Under the pieces are notes generated by a model. That model searched no databases. It saw nothing but the letters and a program-made list of their open reading frames with translations, and was not told the origin of the DNA. The position numbers and the translations under genes were made by a program. Positions 1 through 5,698 of a DNA stretch of 6,937 nucleotides are shown piece by piece. The stretch is from Candidatus Parvarchaeota archaeon. GTDB taxonomy: Archaea; Nanobdellota; Nanobdellia; Parvarchaeales; Parvarchaeaceae. Every line of letters starts with the position of its first letter. Positions within the stretch are counted from its first letter, which is position 1. The stretch covers positions 1 through 6,937 of the forward strand of contig JASHWD010000012.1 of NCBI GenBank assembly GCA_030044235.1, written 5' to 3'.

Positions 1-112
1 ACTTTTGAGCAAGCGATGAAAAGCTTTCCCCGCCCTTCAAAAGGTTCATTACCTCTTCCGCAGAAGCCTGCGTTTTTACTAGAATGTGTGCGCATCTTAT
101 TTTATCCGCCAT
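1..112 (-). CDS. Parvulin-type peptidyl-prolyl isomerase, N-terminal fragment
   Basis: This partial gene reads leftward and leaves the window after 37 codons. The protein begins MADKIRCAHILVKTQ, continues with a helix (ASAEEVMNLLKGG) and then ESFSSLAQK. That is the hallmark start of single-domain parvulins (PpiC/Pin1 type): a first beta strand with the conserved H-I-L-V, followed by the helix and the G-E-x-F-xx-L-A motif. Family members catalyse cis-trans isomerisation of peptidyl-proline bonds; small cytosolic versions are known in archaea. There is no signal peptide before the domain, so it is probably cytoplasmic. The start is ATG at 112-110; the codons upstream in frame offer no other start, and GGAGGT lies 12 bases upstream. 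It is divergent from the HEIGH protein gene. The C-terminal two thirds, including most of the active site, are outside the window. Confidence 0.85.
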   Translation of the reverse strand, partial: MADKIRCAHILVKTQASAEEVMNLLKGGESFSSLAQK

Positions 113-124
113 AAAATTGTATCT

Positions 125-130
125 ACCTCC
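125..130 (-). promoter_or_regulatory. Shine-Dalgarno site of the parvulin gene
   Basis: Read on the minus strand this is GGAGGT, a perfect anti-16S match, with 12 bases between it and the ATG at 112. The spacing is a little long. Its presence implies that the parvulin mRNA has a leader, unlike most genes in this window, which look leaderless. Confidence 0.5.
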
Positions 131-149
131 GATTATTTAATGATTACTT

Positions 150-180
150 TTGACAAACTATTAATATCAAGCGTTGTCAA
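150..180. promoter_or_regulatory. Shared divergent promoter with palindromic TATA and flanking dyad
   Basis: The palindrome TATTAATA at 159-166 lies about 27 bases before the ATG at 190, the right distance for a leaderless plus-strand mRNA. On the minus strand it would start transcription near 137 and leave a short leader holding the GGAGGT at 125-130. It is framed by TTGACAA (150-156) and TTGTCAA (174-180), a perfect 7-base inverted repeat centred on 165. A second TATA-like stretch, TTATTTAA at 133-140, could instead serve the parvulin gene, lying about 25 bases from its ATG. The TATA assignment is moderately supported; the operator idea is only a possibility. Confidence 0.4.
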
Positions 181-189
181 TTATCTCAA

Positions 190-1065
190 ATGACCGCGCC
201 ATCTCAAAGAAGCCTCGACGATATAATCGAACGAATATACAACGACAAAAAACCGGAAGTTAGAATAATATTAAAAGACAACGGAAGCGGCCTTCCTATC
301 GGTTATAACCCATTCACAAACTCTGTAGAAGTCAGCCCATCCGTTGTCAAAGCAATGGAAATTGGTTACGAAAAGGGCAGTCTCCATACAATACTATGTC
401 TTTCCAGAGGCGTAAGAACCCTGCTGAATCACGAAATTGGACACTATTACCAGGCGCAGACAATAGCCGGACTAATAAAGGATGAATTGATATTGCAAGG
501 AAAATACACGGCTAAAAGAGCTGAATTAATTTCTAAACTTGGAAAAGAGGATGTTAACGGCTATTTCAAGTTTCGTAACTTTTTTATGCTCTATCCGATA
601 GGAAAAGCTTTCAAGAAAGTATTTTCAAAGTATATGGACAGCGCAGAAGCTGGAGCGACTTTATACGCTCTGAGTATAAGTAAAAATCCTACTGACGATT
701 ACGGTTCATCTATAGGCTTGACTTTAGCATACCTCGCAAAAAATGGATGGAACAAGAAAATGAGGATACGAACGAAAGTTTCAGACAACGATTTATCTTC
801 GCCAGCCGGCGCCTACAAAGTAGAATATAAAAGGTGGACCGAAGCTTCCTTAGAGGAGCGCATGGATTATTTAGTATACCAATTATTAAGACACCACTGT
901 TCGAATCGTTTCAAGGACGCGAAATTCGTTGAAGGCGTTTCTAATCTGTATTACGGTAAAAAGAAAGACTTTAGCGATATAGACATTGGCAAAGCCGTAA
1001 TGAACGGAAAAATAGCCGCAAGAAGATTGATAAAAGAAATGGATTCTTTAGGAATCGAATTTTAA
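190..1065 (+). CDS. Uncharacterised soluble HExxH putative zinc metalloprotease
   Basis: I do not recognise this 291-residue protein as a member of a named family. The key feature is LLNHEIGHYYQ, a HExxH zinc-binding and catalytic motif (H81, E82, H85) in a predicted helix. It is preceded at about residues 36-56 by a strand-turn segment (YNPFTNSVEVSPSVV) of the kind that comes before the active-site helix in zincins such as the M48 group. E153 in DSAEAGATLYAL is a reasonable candidate for the third zinc ligand of a gluzincin, by analogy with the ExxxD/EADxxA motifs; this is inference. I see no signal peptide and no membrane segment, so it should be cytosolic, unlike membrane-bound HtpX. The middle (100-150) and C-terminal (195-291) parts are rich in Lys and Arg. 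The start is ATG 190 with no Shine-Dalgarno site but a TATA box about 27 bases upstream. Neighbours are a prolyl isomerase and a proteasome subunit, compatible with protein quality control. Confidence 0.7.
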   Translation: MTAPSQRSLDDIIERIYNDKKPEVRIILKDNGSGLPIGYNPFTNSVEVSPSVVKAMEIGYEKGSLHTILCLSRGVRTLLNHEIGHYYQAQTIAGLIKDELILQGKYTAKRAELISKLGKEDVNGYFKFRNFFMLYPIGKAFKKVFSKYMDSAEAGATLYALSISKNPTDDYGSSIGLTLAYLAKNGWNKKMRIRTKVSDNDLSSPAGAYKVEYKRWTEASLEERMDYLVYQLLRHHCSNRFKDAKFVEGVSNLYYGKKKDFSDIDIGKAVMNGKIAARRLIKEMDSLGIEF

Positions 1066-1071
1066 CTATTA

Positions 1072-1076
1072 TTTTT
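1072..1076 (+). terminator. Possible U-tract terminator after the HEIGH gene
   Basis: A TTTTT run begins 7 bases after the stop codon at 1063-1065, within a very AT-rich spacer. Archaeal RNA polymerase commonly ends at such U-tracts without a hairpin. The run is short and AT-rich spacers contain such runs by chance. Confidence 0.25.
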
Positions 1077-1162
1077 ACATTCAGAATATTATAATTCACC
1101 TTTAGTAGTTTTGCGCCACAATGACTTGTTAGAGCTTTGTTAATTGCGTCTTTCTTTAACAA

Positions 1163-1195
1163 AAAGCTTTTTATACTATACCAATTATATAAATA
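1163..1195 (+). promoter_or_regulatory. psmB: Proteasome beta promoter with two candidate TATA boxes
   Basis: The first element is AAAGCTTTTTATAC (1163-1176), with an A-rich BRE-like lead; its TATA centre is near 1172. The second is ATTATATAAAT (around 1184-1194), centred near 1189. At the usual 24-27 base distance, the second gives a leaderless mRNA starting at ATG 1215. The first would start transcription near the in-frame TTG at 1197. The first element closely resembles the ones before the kinase gene (3775-3790) and the minus-strand operon (5618-5630). The rest of the spacer, 1066-1162, shows no gene or RNA that I can support. Confidence 0.55.
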
Positions 1196-1214
1196 ATTGA
1201 TTCTGATAAAATCT

Positions 1215-1829
1215 ATGGACTCAATAAAGACAGGTACCACAACGTTAGGCTTGATATACAAAGACGGGGTCGTCCTAGCTGCAGATAGGAGGGTTTCTGC
1301 AGGAAACTTAGTTTTTGGGCACTATGAAAAGATTGCCAAGCTAAGCAATAGCATGGGCATAACAATGGCCGGTTCGGTGGCCGATGTACAGACTCTTATA
1401 AAGATAATGCAATCCGAGATAGCGCTTTACGAAATACGGTCTGGTAATAAAATGACCACAAAAGCTGCGGTAGGTTTGTTTGCTACCATACTTTTTAACA
1501 ATAGATTCTCACTAATAGGCAGCGGCTTCATAGTCGGTGGCTATGACACAAAACCAGAAATATATAGTTTAGAGACCGCGGGTTCTAAATTACCAGACAG
1601 ATACGCATCGATAGGTAGCGGAAGCGTTGTCGCTCTGGGCGTATTAGAATCAGAATACAAGGACGACATGCAGGAAGAGGACGCGATAAAACTTGCTCAC
1701 AGAGCTATTTCTACAGCAATAAAAAGAGACGTTTATACCGGTGATGGCGTCGATGTAGTATTAGTAGACAAAAAGGGTTATAGAAAATTATCAGATGCTG
1801 AAGTAAGCAAAGCCCTTGCTTCTAAGTAA
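1215..1829 (+). CDS. psmB: 20S proteasome beta subunit precursor
   Basis: This 204-residue protein forms the catalytic inner rings of the archaeal 20S proteasome, which degrades unfolded proteins delivered by AAA unfoldases. A short propeptide MDSIKTG precedes the TTTLG motif. Autocleavage after G7 would expose Thr8 as the N-terminal nucleophile, exactly the layout of Thermoplasma PsmB. The partners are present: D24 (mature Asp17, in AADRRV) and K39 in EKI, the catalytic lysine (one residue earlier than mature Lys33 of Thermoplasma because of a one-residue gap). The GSGS motif and the C-terminal RD...TGDGVDV segment, which supports the active-site threonine, are also there; Thr stands where Thermoplasma has Ser. 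Mature length of 197 is normal. I chose ATG 1215; an in-frame TTG at 1197 would lengthen the propeptide by six residues. No alpha subunit is in the window. aCPSF1 follows after 34 bases and is probably in the same transcript. Confidence 0.96.
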   Translation: MDSIKTGTTTLGLIYKDGVVLAADRRVSAGNLVFGHYEKIAKLSNSMGITMAGSVADVQTLIKIMQSEIALYEIRSGNKMTTKAAVGLFATILFNNRFSLIGSGFIVGGYDTKPEIYSLETAGSKLPDRYASIGSGSVVALGVLESEYKDDMQEEDAIKLAHRAISTAIKRDVYTGDGVDVVLVDKKGYRKLSDAEVSKALASK

Positions 1830-1863
1830 GTTGGATCCTAATTAGTTATTTTTAGTGGGTTTT

Positions 1864-3753
1864 ATGGAAATTAAAAAAGATATAATCGAACTTATCGGAG
1901 ATGCTTCGCTTGTAGAGGACATAAACTTCGAAGTATCGAATATAATTGTGTATACTAAAAATAGAAAATTCTTTCTTGGCTGCTCTGATTTAATAAAAAC
2001 TATGGTCAGCAAAGAGAAAAAGAGGATAGAAGTAAGGCTTGACCCGTCGCTGTTGATGGACGAAAAGGAGGCCGAAAGTGCGATAACAAAAATTGTCCCA
2101 AAAGAGGCGGACCTAAAGGAGATGTGGTTCGATAGAGATAGAAGTGTTGTGTCTTTAGAGGCAGTAAGACCAGAGATGATAACAAGCAACAATAAAAAAA
2201 CGATAAACGAGATACGTGAAGAGACAGGTTGGTCCGTTTTTCTTAGTAGATATCCCTTAATAAAATCAGACGTGCTAAGGGCAATAAGAGAGATGCTTTA
2301 CTCCAGTTCAAAATTTAGAAGAAAATTACTTAATTCAATTGGAGAAAAGATATACAACTCCAAATTTGACGTAAACGACAGGTATTGGGTTAGACTGAGC
2401 GCGCTTGGCGGTTTTAGACACGTGGGCAGATCCTGCATGCTAGTTCAAACTCCAATAAGCACGATAATGCTTGATTGCGGAATTGATGTAAGTAATTCTA
2501 GAGAATCTGTCCCAAGAATAGATGCTCCTGAATTTGATATATCAAAATTAGATGCCGTAGTAATAACGCACAGCCACTTGGACCACTGCGGTTTTCTGCC
2601 GGCCCTGTACAAATACGGTTACAAAGGACCAGTTTACTCTACGCTTCCTACAAGAGACGTAATGACCTTACTTCATCTTGATTATATAGCTCTTGGTAAC
2701 AAGACTAATACCAAAGCGATGTTTGATGTCGCTGACATAAAAGAAATGCTAAAATATTCGATACCTCTCTCATATAGAGAAGTAACAGACATAACTCCAG
2801 ACATAAGAGTAACATTGCATAATGCCGGACACATCCTTGGCTCTGCAATGGTACACTTAAATGTTGGCAGCGGGTTTTATAACATTCTTTATACCGGTGA
2901 CTTCAAGTATGCAAATTCAAAAACTTTAAACAAAGCCGATAATATTTTTGACAGAGTGGAAGCCTTGATAATGGAAAGTACCTACGGGGGCGATCAGGAT
3001 CAGCAGCCGTCTAGGGAAGATGCGGAACAATTTTTCTTGGACATAATAACCAAAACTGTAGAGAAAAAAGGCAAAGTGCTTGTACCAGTCCTAGGAGTTG
3101 GACGCGCGCAGGAATTGATGCTATTGATTGAAGAGTGGGAAAGATTCGGCCTTATGCCGGATATTCCGGTTGTCGTAGACGGTATGCTTTGGGATGTTAC
3201 CGCGATCTATACAGCTTATCCTGAGTTTATGAATACCGAAACAAAGAAAAGAATAATCGAACACAATAGTAACCCATTCATATCGCCTAACTTCAAACAC
3301 ACCGTTAGTGAAGAAGAAAGACAGCAAATACTCGCCGGGGGGCCGGCTATAATAATCGCAACGTCCGGAATGCTAAACGGGGGGCCGTCCTTAAGCTACT
3401 TCGCAAATCTCTGCGAAGACGAAAGGAATTCTGTGGTTCTTGTTTCTTATCAGGGCGCTGGAACTTTGGGAAGAACTCTACAAAACGGCGGAAGAGACGT
3501 TGACATAGAACTTAACGGGAAGATTAGACATTTTACAGTAAATTCACTTATATATTCTATAGAAGGATTTTCCGGTCATTCGGATAGAAACCAGCTTGAA
3601 AGGTACATAAATGACATAAAACCAAAGCCAAGAAAGCTGATACTGGACCACGGCGAAGAGAGCAAAATAATCTCACTTTCGCACTTCATGCGAAAAAGAT
3701 TCAAGATAGAGACTCTTGCACCGCATGTTTTAGATGCGCTAAGATTGAAATGA
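1864..3753 (+). CDS. fttA: Archaeal KH / beta-CASP ribonuclease aCPSF1 (FttA)
   Basis: This is the archaeal relative of eukaryotic CPSF73, known to promote transcription termination by cleaving nascent RNA behind RNA polymerase. It has 629 residues, a normal length. Two KH-type domains (about 1-68 and 69-135) lead to a metallo-beta-lactamase fold starting near SALGGFRHVGRS (179-190). The zinc motifs are complete: HSHLDH (236-241), H323 in AGHILGS and D346 in YTGDF. The beta-CASP part carries motif A (E371 in ESTYGG), motif B (H572 in SGHSD) and motif C (H596 in LDHGE), so nuclease activity is expected. Oddly, the second KH domain has SNNK at 108-111 where I recall GKGG in most family members, implying a lost GxxG loop. 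The ATG at 1864 is preferred over the in-frame GTG at 1855; neither has a clear Shine-Dalgarno site. It follows psmB closely, a pairing I recall from other archaea. Confidence 0.95.
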   Translation: MEIKKDIIELIGDASLVEDINFEVSNIIVYTKNRKFFLGCSDLIKTMVSKEKKRIEVRLDPSLLMDEKEAESAITKIVPKEADLKEMWFDRDRSVVSLEAVRPEMITSNNKKTINEIREETGWSVFLSRYPLIKSDVLRAIREMLYSSSKFRRKLLNSIGEKIYNSKFDVNDRYWVRLSALGGFRHVGRSCMLVQTPISTIMLDCGIDVSNSRESVPRIDAPEFDISKLDAVVITHSHLDHCGFLPALYKYGYKGPVYSTLPTRDVMTLLHLDYIALGNKTNTKAMFDVADIKEMLKYSIPLSYREVTDITPDIRVTLHNAGHILGSAMVHLNVGSGFYNILYTGDFKYANSKTLNKADNIFDRVEALIMESTYGGDQDQQPSREDAEQFFLDIITKTVEKKGKVLVPVLGVGRAQELMLLIEEWERFGLMPDIPVVVDGMLWDVTAIYTAYPEFMNTETKKRIIEHNSNPFISPNFKHTVSEEERQQILAGGPAIIIATSGMLNGGPSLSYFANLCEDERNSVVLVSYQGAGTLGRTLQNGGRDVDIELNGKIRHFTVNSLIYSIEGFSGHSDRNQLERYINDIKPKPRKLILDHGEESKIISLSHFMRKRFKIETLAPHVLDALRLK

Positions 3754-3774
3754 GACTTGGGCCATTTCTTAACT

Positions 3775-3790
3775 AAAGTTTTTAATATAT
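3775..3790 (+). promoter_or_regulatory. BRE/TATA promoter of the kinase gene
   Basis: AAAGTTTTTAATATAT combines an A-rich BRE-like start with a TATA box centred near 3785, about 24 bases before the ATG at 3809. This spacing predicts a leaderless mRNA. There is no Shine-Dalgarno site between the box and the start codon, which supports that reading. It implies the kinase is not simply dependent on read-through from the gene before it. Confidence 0.6.
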
Positions 3791-3808
3791 GATAATTTAC
3801 GTATTAGT

Positions 3809-4384
3809 ATGAGCGGTCGAAATAAAACTATCGTCATAGGTCTAAGTTCTCTACCCGGTGGAGGAAAAGATTATATAGCTGATATTTTAATTGAAGACTA
3901 CGGCTTCTACAAGGTTTCTCCAGGAGACATAACAAGAGAATTATTAAGACAGGCTAGTAAGACCATAACGATGACTCGCGAAATCCAGGAGCAACTTACA
4001 AAAGACCTGATTAAAAAATACGGTCAAAATTATTTAATGGAGCTTTGTTATAGAAAGATCCTTAAATCAAAGAAGAGTAGGATAGTAATCCCAGGACTAA
4101 GATACTCATCTGATGTTGAATTTTACAGAGAACATTTTGATGGGACTTTTGCCAATTTATTCGTATACGCATCTAAGAAAACGCGATATGCTAGATTAAC
4201 ATCTAGAAACAGGGAGGACATGCCATCTTCATACGCGGAATTCAACAGGCAGGACACGGCCCAGGAAAAACGATACAACCTAAGAAAAACTAAAGATGTT
4301 TCAGATTATAAAATAAACAACGAGCATAAAAATAAAAGACAATTGAGGTCTGAACTAGAAAAAATACTAGAAAAACTTTCTTAA
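3809..4384 (+). CDS. P-loop nucleotide kinase-like protein (UPF0200 / dephospho-CoA kinase-like)
   Basis: This 191-residue cytosolic protein has the adenylate kinase-type P-loop fold. The N-terminus holds a strand (KTIVIGL) and the loop SSLPGGGKDYIAD (13-25) with Lys20. Then follow PGDITRE (38-44), where related kinases have (M)GD-x-x-R in the acceptor region; RIVIPGLRYSSDVEFYR (91-107), matching the V-V-D-G-I-R strand of the archaeal UPF0200 group; TRYARL (125-130); a lid-like NREDMPSSYAEFNRQD (134-149); and a final D-x-x-IN strand (167-170). This order fits UPF0200, whose substrate I do not know to be established; dephospho-CoA kinase is the nearest alternative. Two Walker A positions are unusual: Ser14 stands for the first Gly and Asp21 for the Ser/Thr that binds magnesium. 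It has its own promoter, and its stop codon interlocks with that of the opposing dph6. Confidence 0.65.
   Translation: MSGRNKTIVIGLSSLPGGGKDYIADILIEDYGFYKVSPGDITRELLRQASKTITMTREIQEQLTKDLIKKYGQNYLMELCYRKILKSKKSRIVIPGLRYSSDVEFYREHFDGTFANLFVYASKKTRYARLTSRNREDMPSSYAEFNRQDTAQEKRYNLRKTKDVSDYKINNEHKNKRQLRSELEKILEKLS
4359..4375 (-). terminator. Two U-tracts ending the dph6 operon, inside the kinase gene
   Basis: Read on the minus strand, the dph6 stop codon is followed within 6 bases by TTTTT (4375-4371) and then TTTTTT (4364-4359). Paired U-tracts right after a stop are the usual archaeal termination signal, and aCPSF1 acts on such sites. Here they are read on the opposite strand as the A-rich codons for the C-terminus of the kinase. 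No hairpin is seen. Confidence 0.5.
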
Positions 4385-5070
4385 TGCTTGTCTTCTAAGA
4401 TGGCGTTTTGTATTTCTAGATATCCGGTTTTATCCTTTTCATTCCAAATCTTCGCGTAACTTCCAATCTCTATTCTATTTTCGAAAATCGGACAATCTAT
4501 AACGAGGCTTTCATATTCTCCTCCTTCGCCTGAAACGTTTATACCGAACTTCTTATTCAGTTTTACCAATTCCGCAACAGCTGATTCATCGAGAATCCTA
4601 CCGAGCCAGTCTTTGCCCAGTCCGTCCGCAGCTACTTTTATTATGATTATCTTAAAATCAGATTTCAGCAAGGTCCTTAGATATTCTTCTTGGTTCACTC
4701 CCCAAATCGGGGCTATGCTTTTCATCCCGATCTCCTCGCACATATTGTCTACTCTCGACTTCTGGTATCTGCTTGCTATAGCACCGCTTACTATACCATC
4801 TAAGTGATATTTTGCTTTCATTTTTTTAAGAAAGGACTCCATATCTGTAAGCTCCATCTCTTTTTCTCCTTTCGTGTAGAAACGTTCTAGAGGGATTCCT
4901 AAAGATTCCGCCTGCTTATCTAAAAGTTTAGAACCCACTGTGTGGAACATGTATGAGTCTTTATTTTCTGAGTCGGCGTTTATCAGACAGCTTATCTCAT
5001 TTTCCTTAGAAGCTAAAAATAAAGAATAAGTAGAGTCTTTTCCGCCCGTGAATAACGCACCTAGTCTCAT
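4381..5070 (-). CDS. dph6: Diphthine-ammonia ligase (Dph6-type ATP pyrophosphatase)
   Basis: This 229-residue protein is a DUF71/ATP_bind_4 enzyme of the PP-loop superfamily. In the characterised family member it performs the last step of diphthamide synthesis: ATP-dependent amidation of diphthine on elongation factor 2. The PP-loop FTGGKDSTYS (7-16) binds ATP. Other family marks are SGAIASRYQKSRV (95-107), PIWGVNQEEYL (121-131), LGRILDE (156-162) and the highly conserved GEGGEYES (181-188). The length matches stand-alone archaeal members, which lack the C-terminal extension of yeast Dph6. It starts 2 bases after the stop of the upstream 172-residue gene and has no good Shine-Dalgarno site, so translational coupling is likely. 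Dph1/2 and Dph5 are not in this window. Some DUF71 proteins may have other roles, but the motif set makes Dph6 the best call. Confidence 0.88.
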   Translation of the reverse strand: MRLGALFTGGKDSTYSLFLASKENEISCLINADSENKDSYMFHTVGSKLLDKQAESLGIPLERFYTKGEKEMELTDMESFLKKMKAKYHLDGIVSGAIASRYQKSRVDNMCEEIGMKSIAPIWGVNQEEYLRTLLKSDFKIIIIKVAADGLGKDWLGRILDESAVAELVKLNKKFGINVSGEGGEYESLVIDCPIFENRIEIGSYAKIWNEKDKTGYLEIQNAILEDKH

Positions 5071-5072
5071 CT

Positions 5073-5591
5073 TTATGTCCAGCAGTCTGGCGCGTATGAC
5101 ATTTCGACTCTTACCTTTGAAACTTCGTTCGGAAGCTTTATCCTTACGCCGGCCGCCTCTCTTATGTGGTGAGGCACTTTATATTCGTAGACTCCTGGAG
5201 AGGTCTCCCTTAATTCTGAAAGGTCCATATAAGATCTGCGCTTAAGCTTTGTTATGTGAAGTGTTAATTCTCCGGTTTTATCATTATAATTGCTCTTTGT
5301 CAACTCGAATCTTCGTTGAAAATACGGAAGGACTAAATATTGTTCCTTTTCAAATAGCCAACGCCTGGATGTTTTAATATAAGGGGTCGTGTTCTGCTCT
5401 ACTGTGCCGAAAAGAGCGCTCATGTTGGCTGCCGTAACGCCGACGTGTGAATGGATTGTTGCAATGCCGCTTTTTCCGACGGCTGTCGCAAAGCGGTGTA
5501 AAGACGTCATTTTTTCATTTTTTACATTCTCAAAATCAAATATATCCCACCTTGTATATACTTTATCGAGTAATTCGGTCAAATCAACCAT
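5073..5591 (-). CDS. Conserved-looking hypothetical soluble protein upstream of dph6
   Basis: I do not recognise this 172-residue protein. It has no signal peptide and no membrane segment. Residues 1-65 look helical, with a small-residue segment containing HSH (47-49). Residues 66-120 suggest alternating strands with many basic residues (KTSRR at 73-77, QRR at 92-94, KLKRR at 115-119). Residues 120-172 look like further strands with SPGVYEYKVPHHIRE (131-145) and end with two aromatic-Cys residues (CWT). The basic surface would suit nucleic-acid or ribosome contact, but this is only inference. The start ATG at 5591-5589 lies about 30 bases after a strong TATA box and lacks a Shine-Dalgarno site. 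It is the first gene of an operon with dph6, 2 bases apart, so a role linked to translation or EF2 modification is worth considering. Coding is supported by the tight spacing and the matching promoter. Confidence 0.75.
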   Translation of the reverse strand: MVDLTELLDKVYTRWDIFDFENVKNEKMTSLHRFATAVGKSGIATIHSHVGVTAANMSALFGTVEQNTTPYIKTSRRWLFEKEQYLVLPYFQRRFELTKSNYNDKTGELTLHITKLKRRSYMDLSELRETSPGVYEYKVPHHIREAAGVRIKLPNEVSKVRVEMSYAPDCWT

Positions 5592-5617
5592 ATAGGAATA
5601 TTCCAGATATTATTGAA

Positions 5618-5630
5618 TATATAAAGCTTT
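5618..5630 (-). promoter_or_regulatory. BRE/TATA promoter of the hypothetical-dph6 operon
   Basis: On the minus strand this reads AAAGCTTTATATA. It matches the element before psmB (1163-1175) and resembles the one before the kinase gene (3775-3790). The TATA centre is about 30 bases from the ATG at 5591, so the mRNA should have almost no leader. Confidence 0.65.
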
Positions 5631-5668
5631 CTAGAACGTCTCCAAAGTATAAGATTTGCCAAATGAAA

Positions 5669-5676
5669 ATTTATAA
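5669..5676 (+). promoter_or_regulatory. TATA box of the PH-domain gene
   Basis: ATTTATAA, preceded by GAAA, is centred about 26 bases before the ATG at 5699. This spacing supports a leaderless mRNA starting at that ATG rather than at the in-frame ATGs at 5663 or 5717. Confidence 0.45.
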
Positions 5677-5698
5677 CCACCAAAATCGTAAACCTTAT

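Noticed and set aside
971..1261. 96-codon minus-strand open frame spanning the psmB promoter
   Set aside because: It is composed of AT-rich spacer read backwards plus parts of two real genes and has no ribosome-binding or promoter signal.
1855..1863. GTG at 1855 as the aCPSF1 start
   Set aside because: It adds only three residues (M-G-F), has no better ribosome-binding site, and ATG at 1864 is the commoner start codon; it cannot be fully excluded.
1842..2192. 116-codon antisense frame over the aCPSF1 N-terminus
   Set aside because: It lies opposite the clearly coding KH region and has low-complexity Ser/Ile/Leu content typical of a shadow frame.
3336..3387. Direct repeat CGGGGGGCCG, two copies 42 bases apart
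   Set aside because: Both copies encode the Gly-Gly-Pro of conserved beta-CASP segments (AGGPA and NGGPS) and are explained by protein sequence and matching codon choice.
3399..3418. Perfect 6-base hairpin CTTCGC / GCGAAG with an 8-base loop
   Set aside because: It lies within conserved aCPSF1 coding sequence, has no U-tract after it, and a short stem like this is expected by chance.
5048..5245. Small plus-strand frames opposite dph6 and the hypothetical gene
   Set aside because: They are 64-68 codons long, sit fully within coding genes on the other strand, and have no start signals.
5447..5698. N-terminal extension of the PH-domain reading frame, beginning at an earlier ATG
   Set aside because: Most of it is antisense to the 172-residue hypothetical gene and its promoter, it lacks a promoter or Shine-Dalgarno site of its own, and the TATA at 5669-5676 points to a start at 5699.
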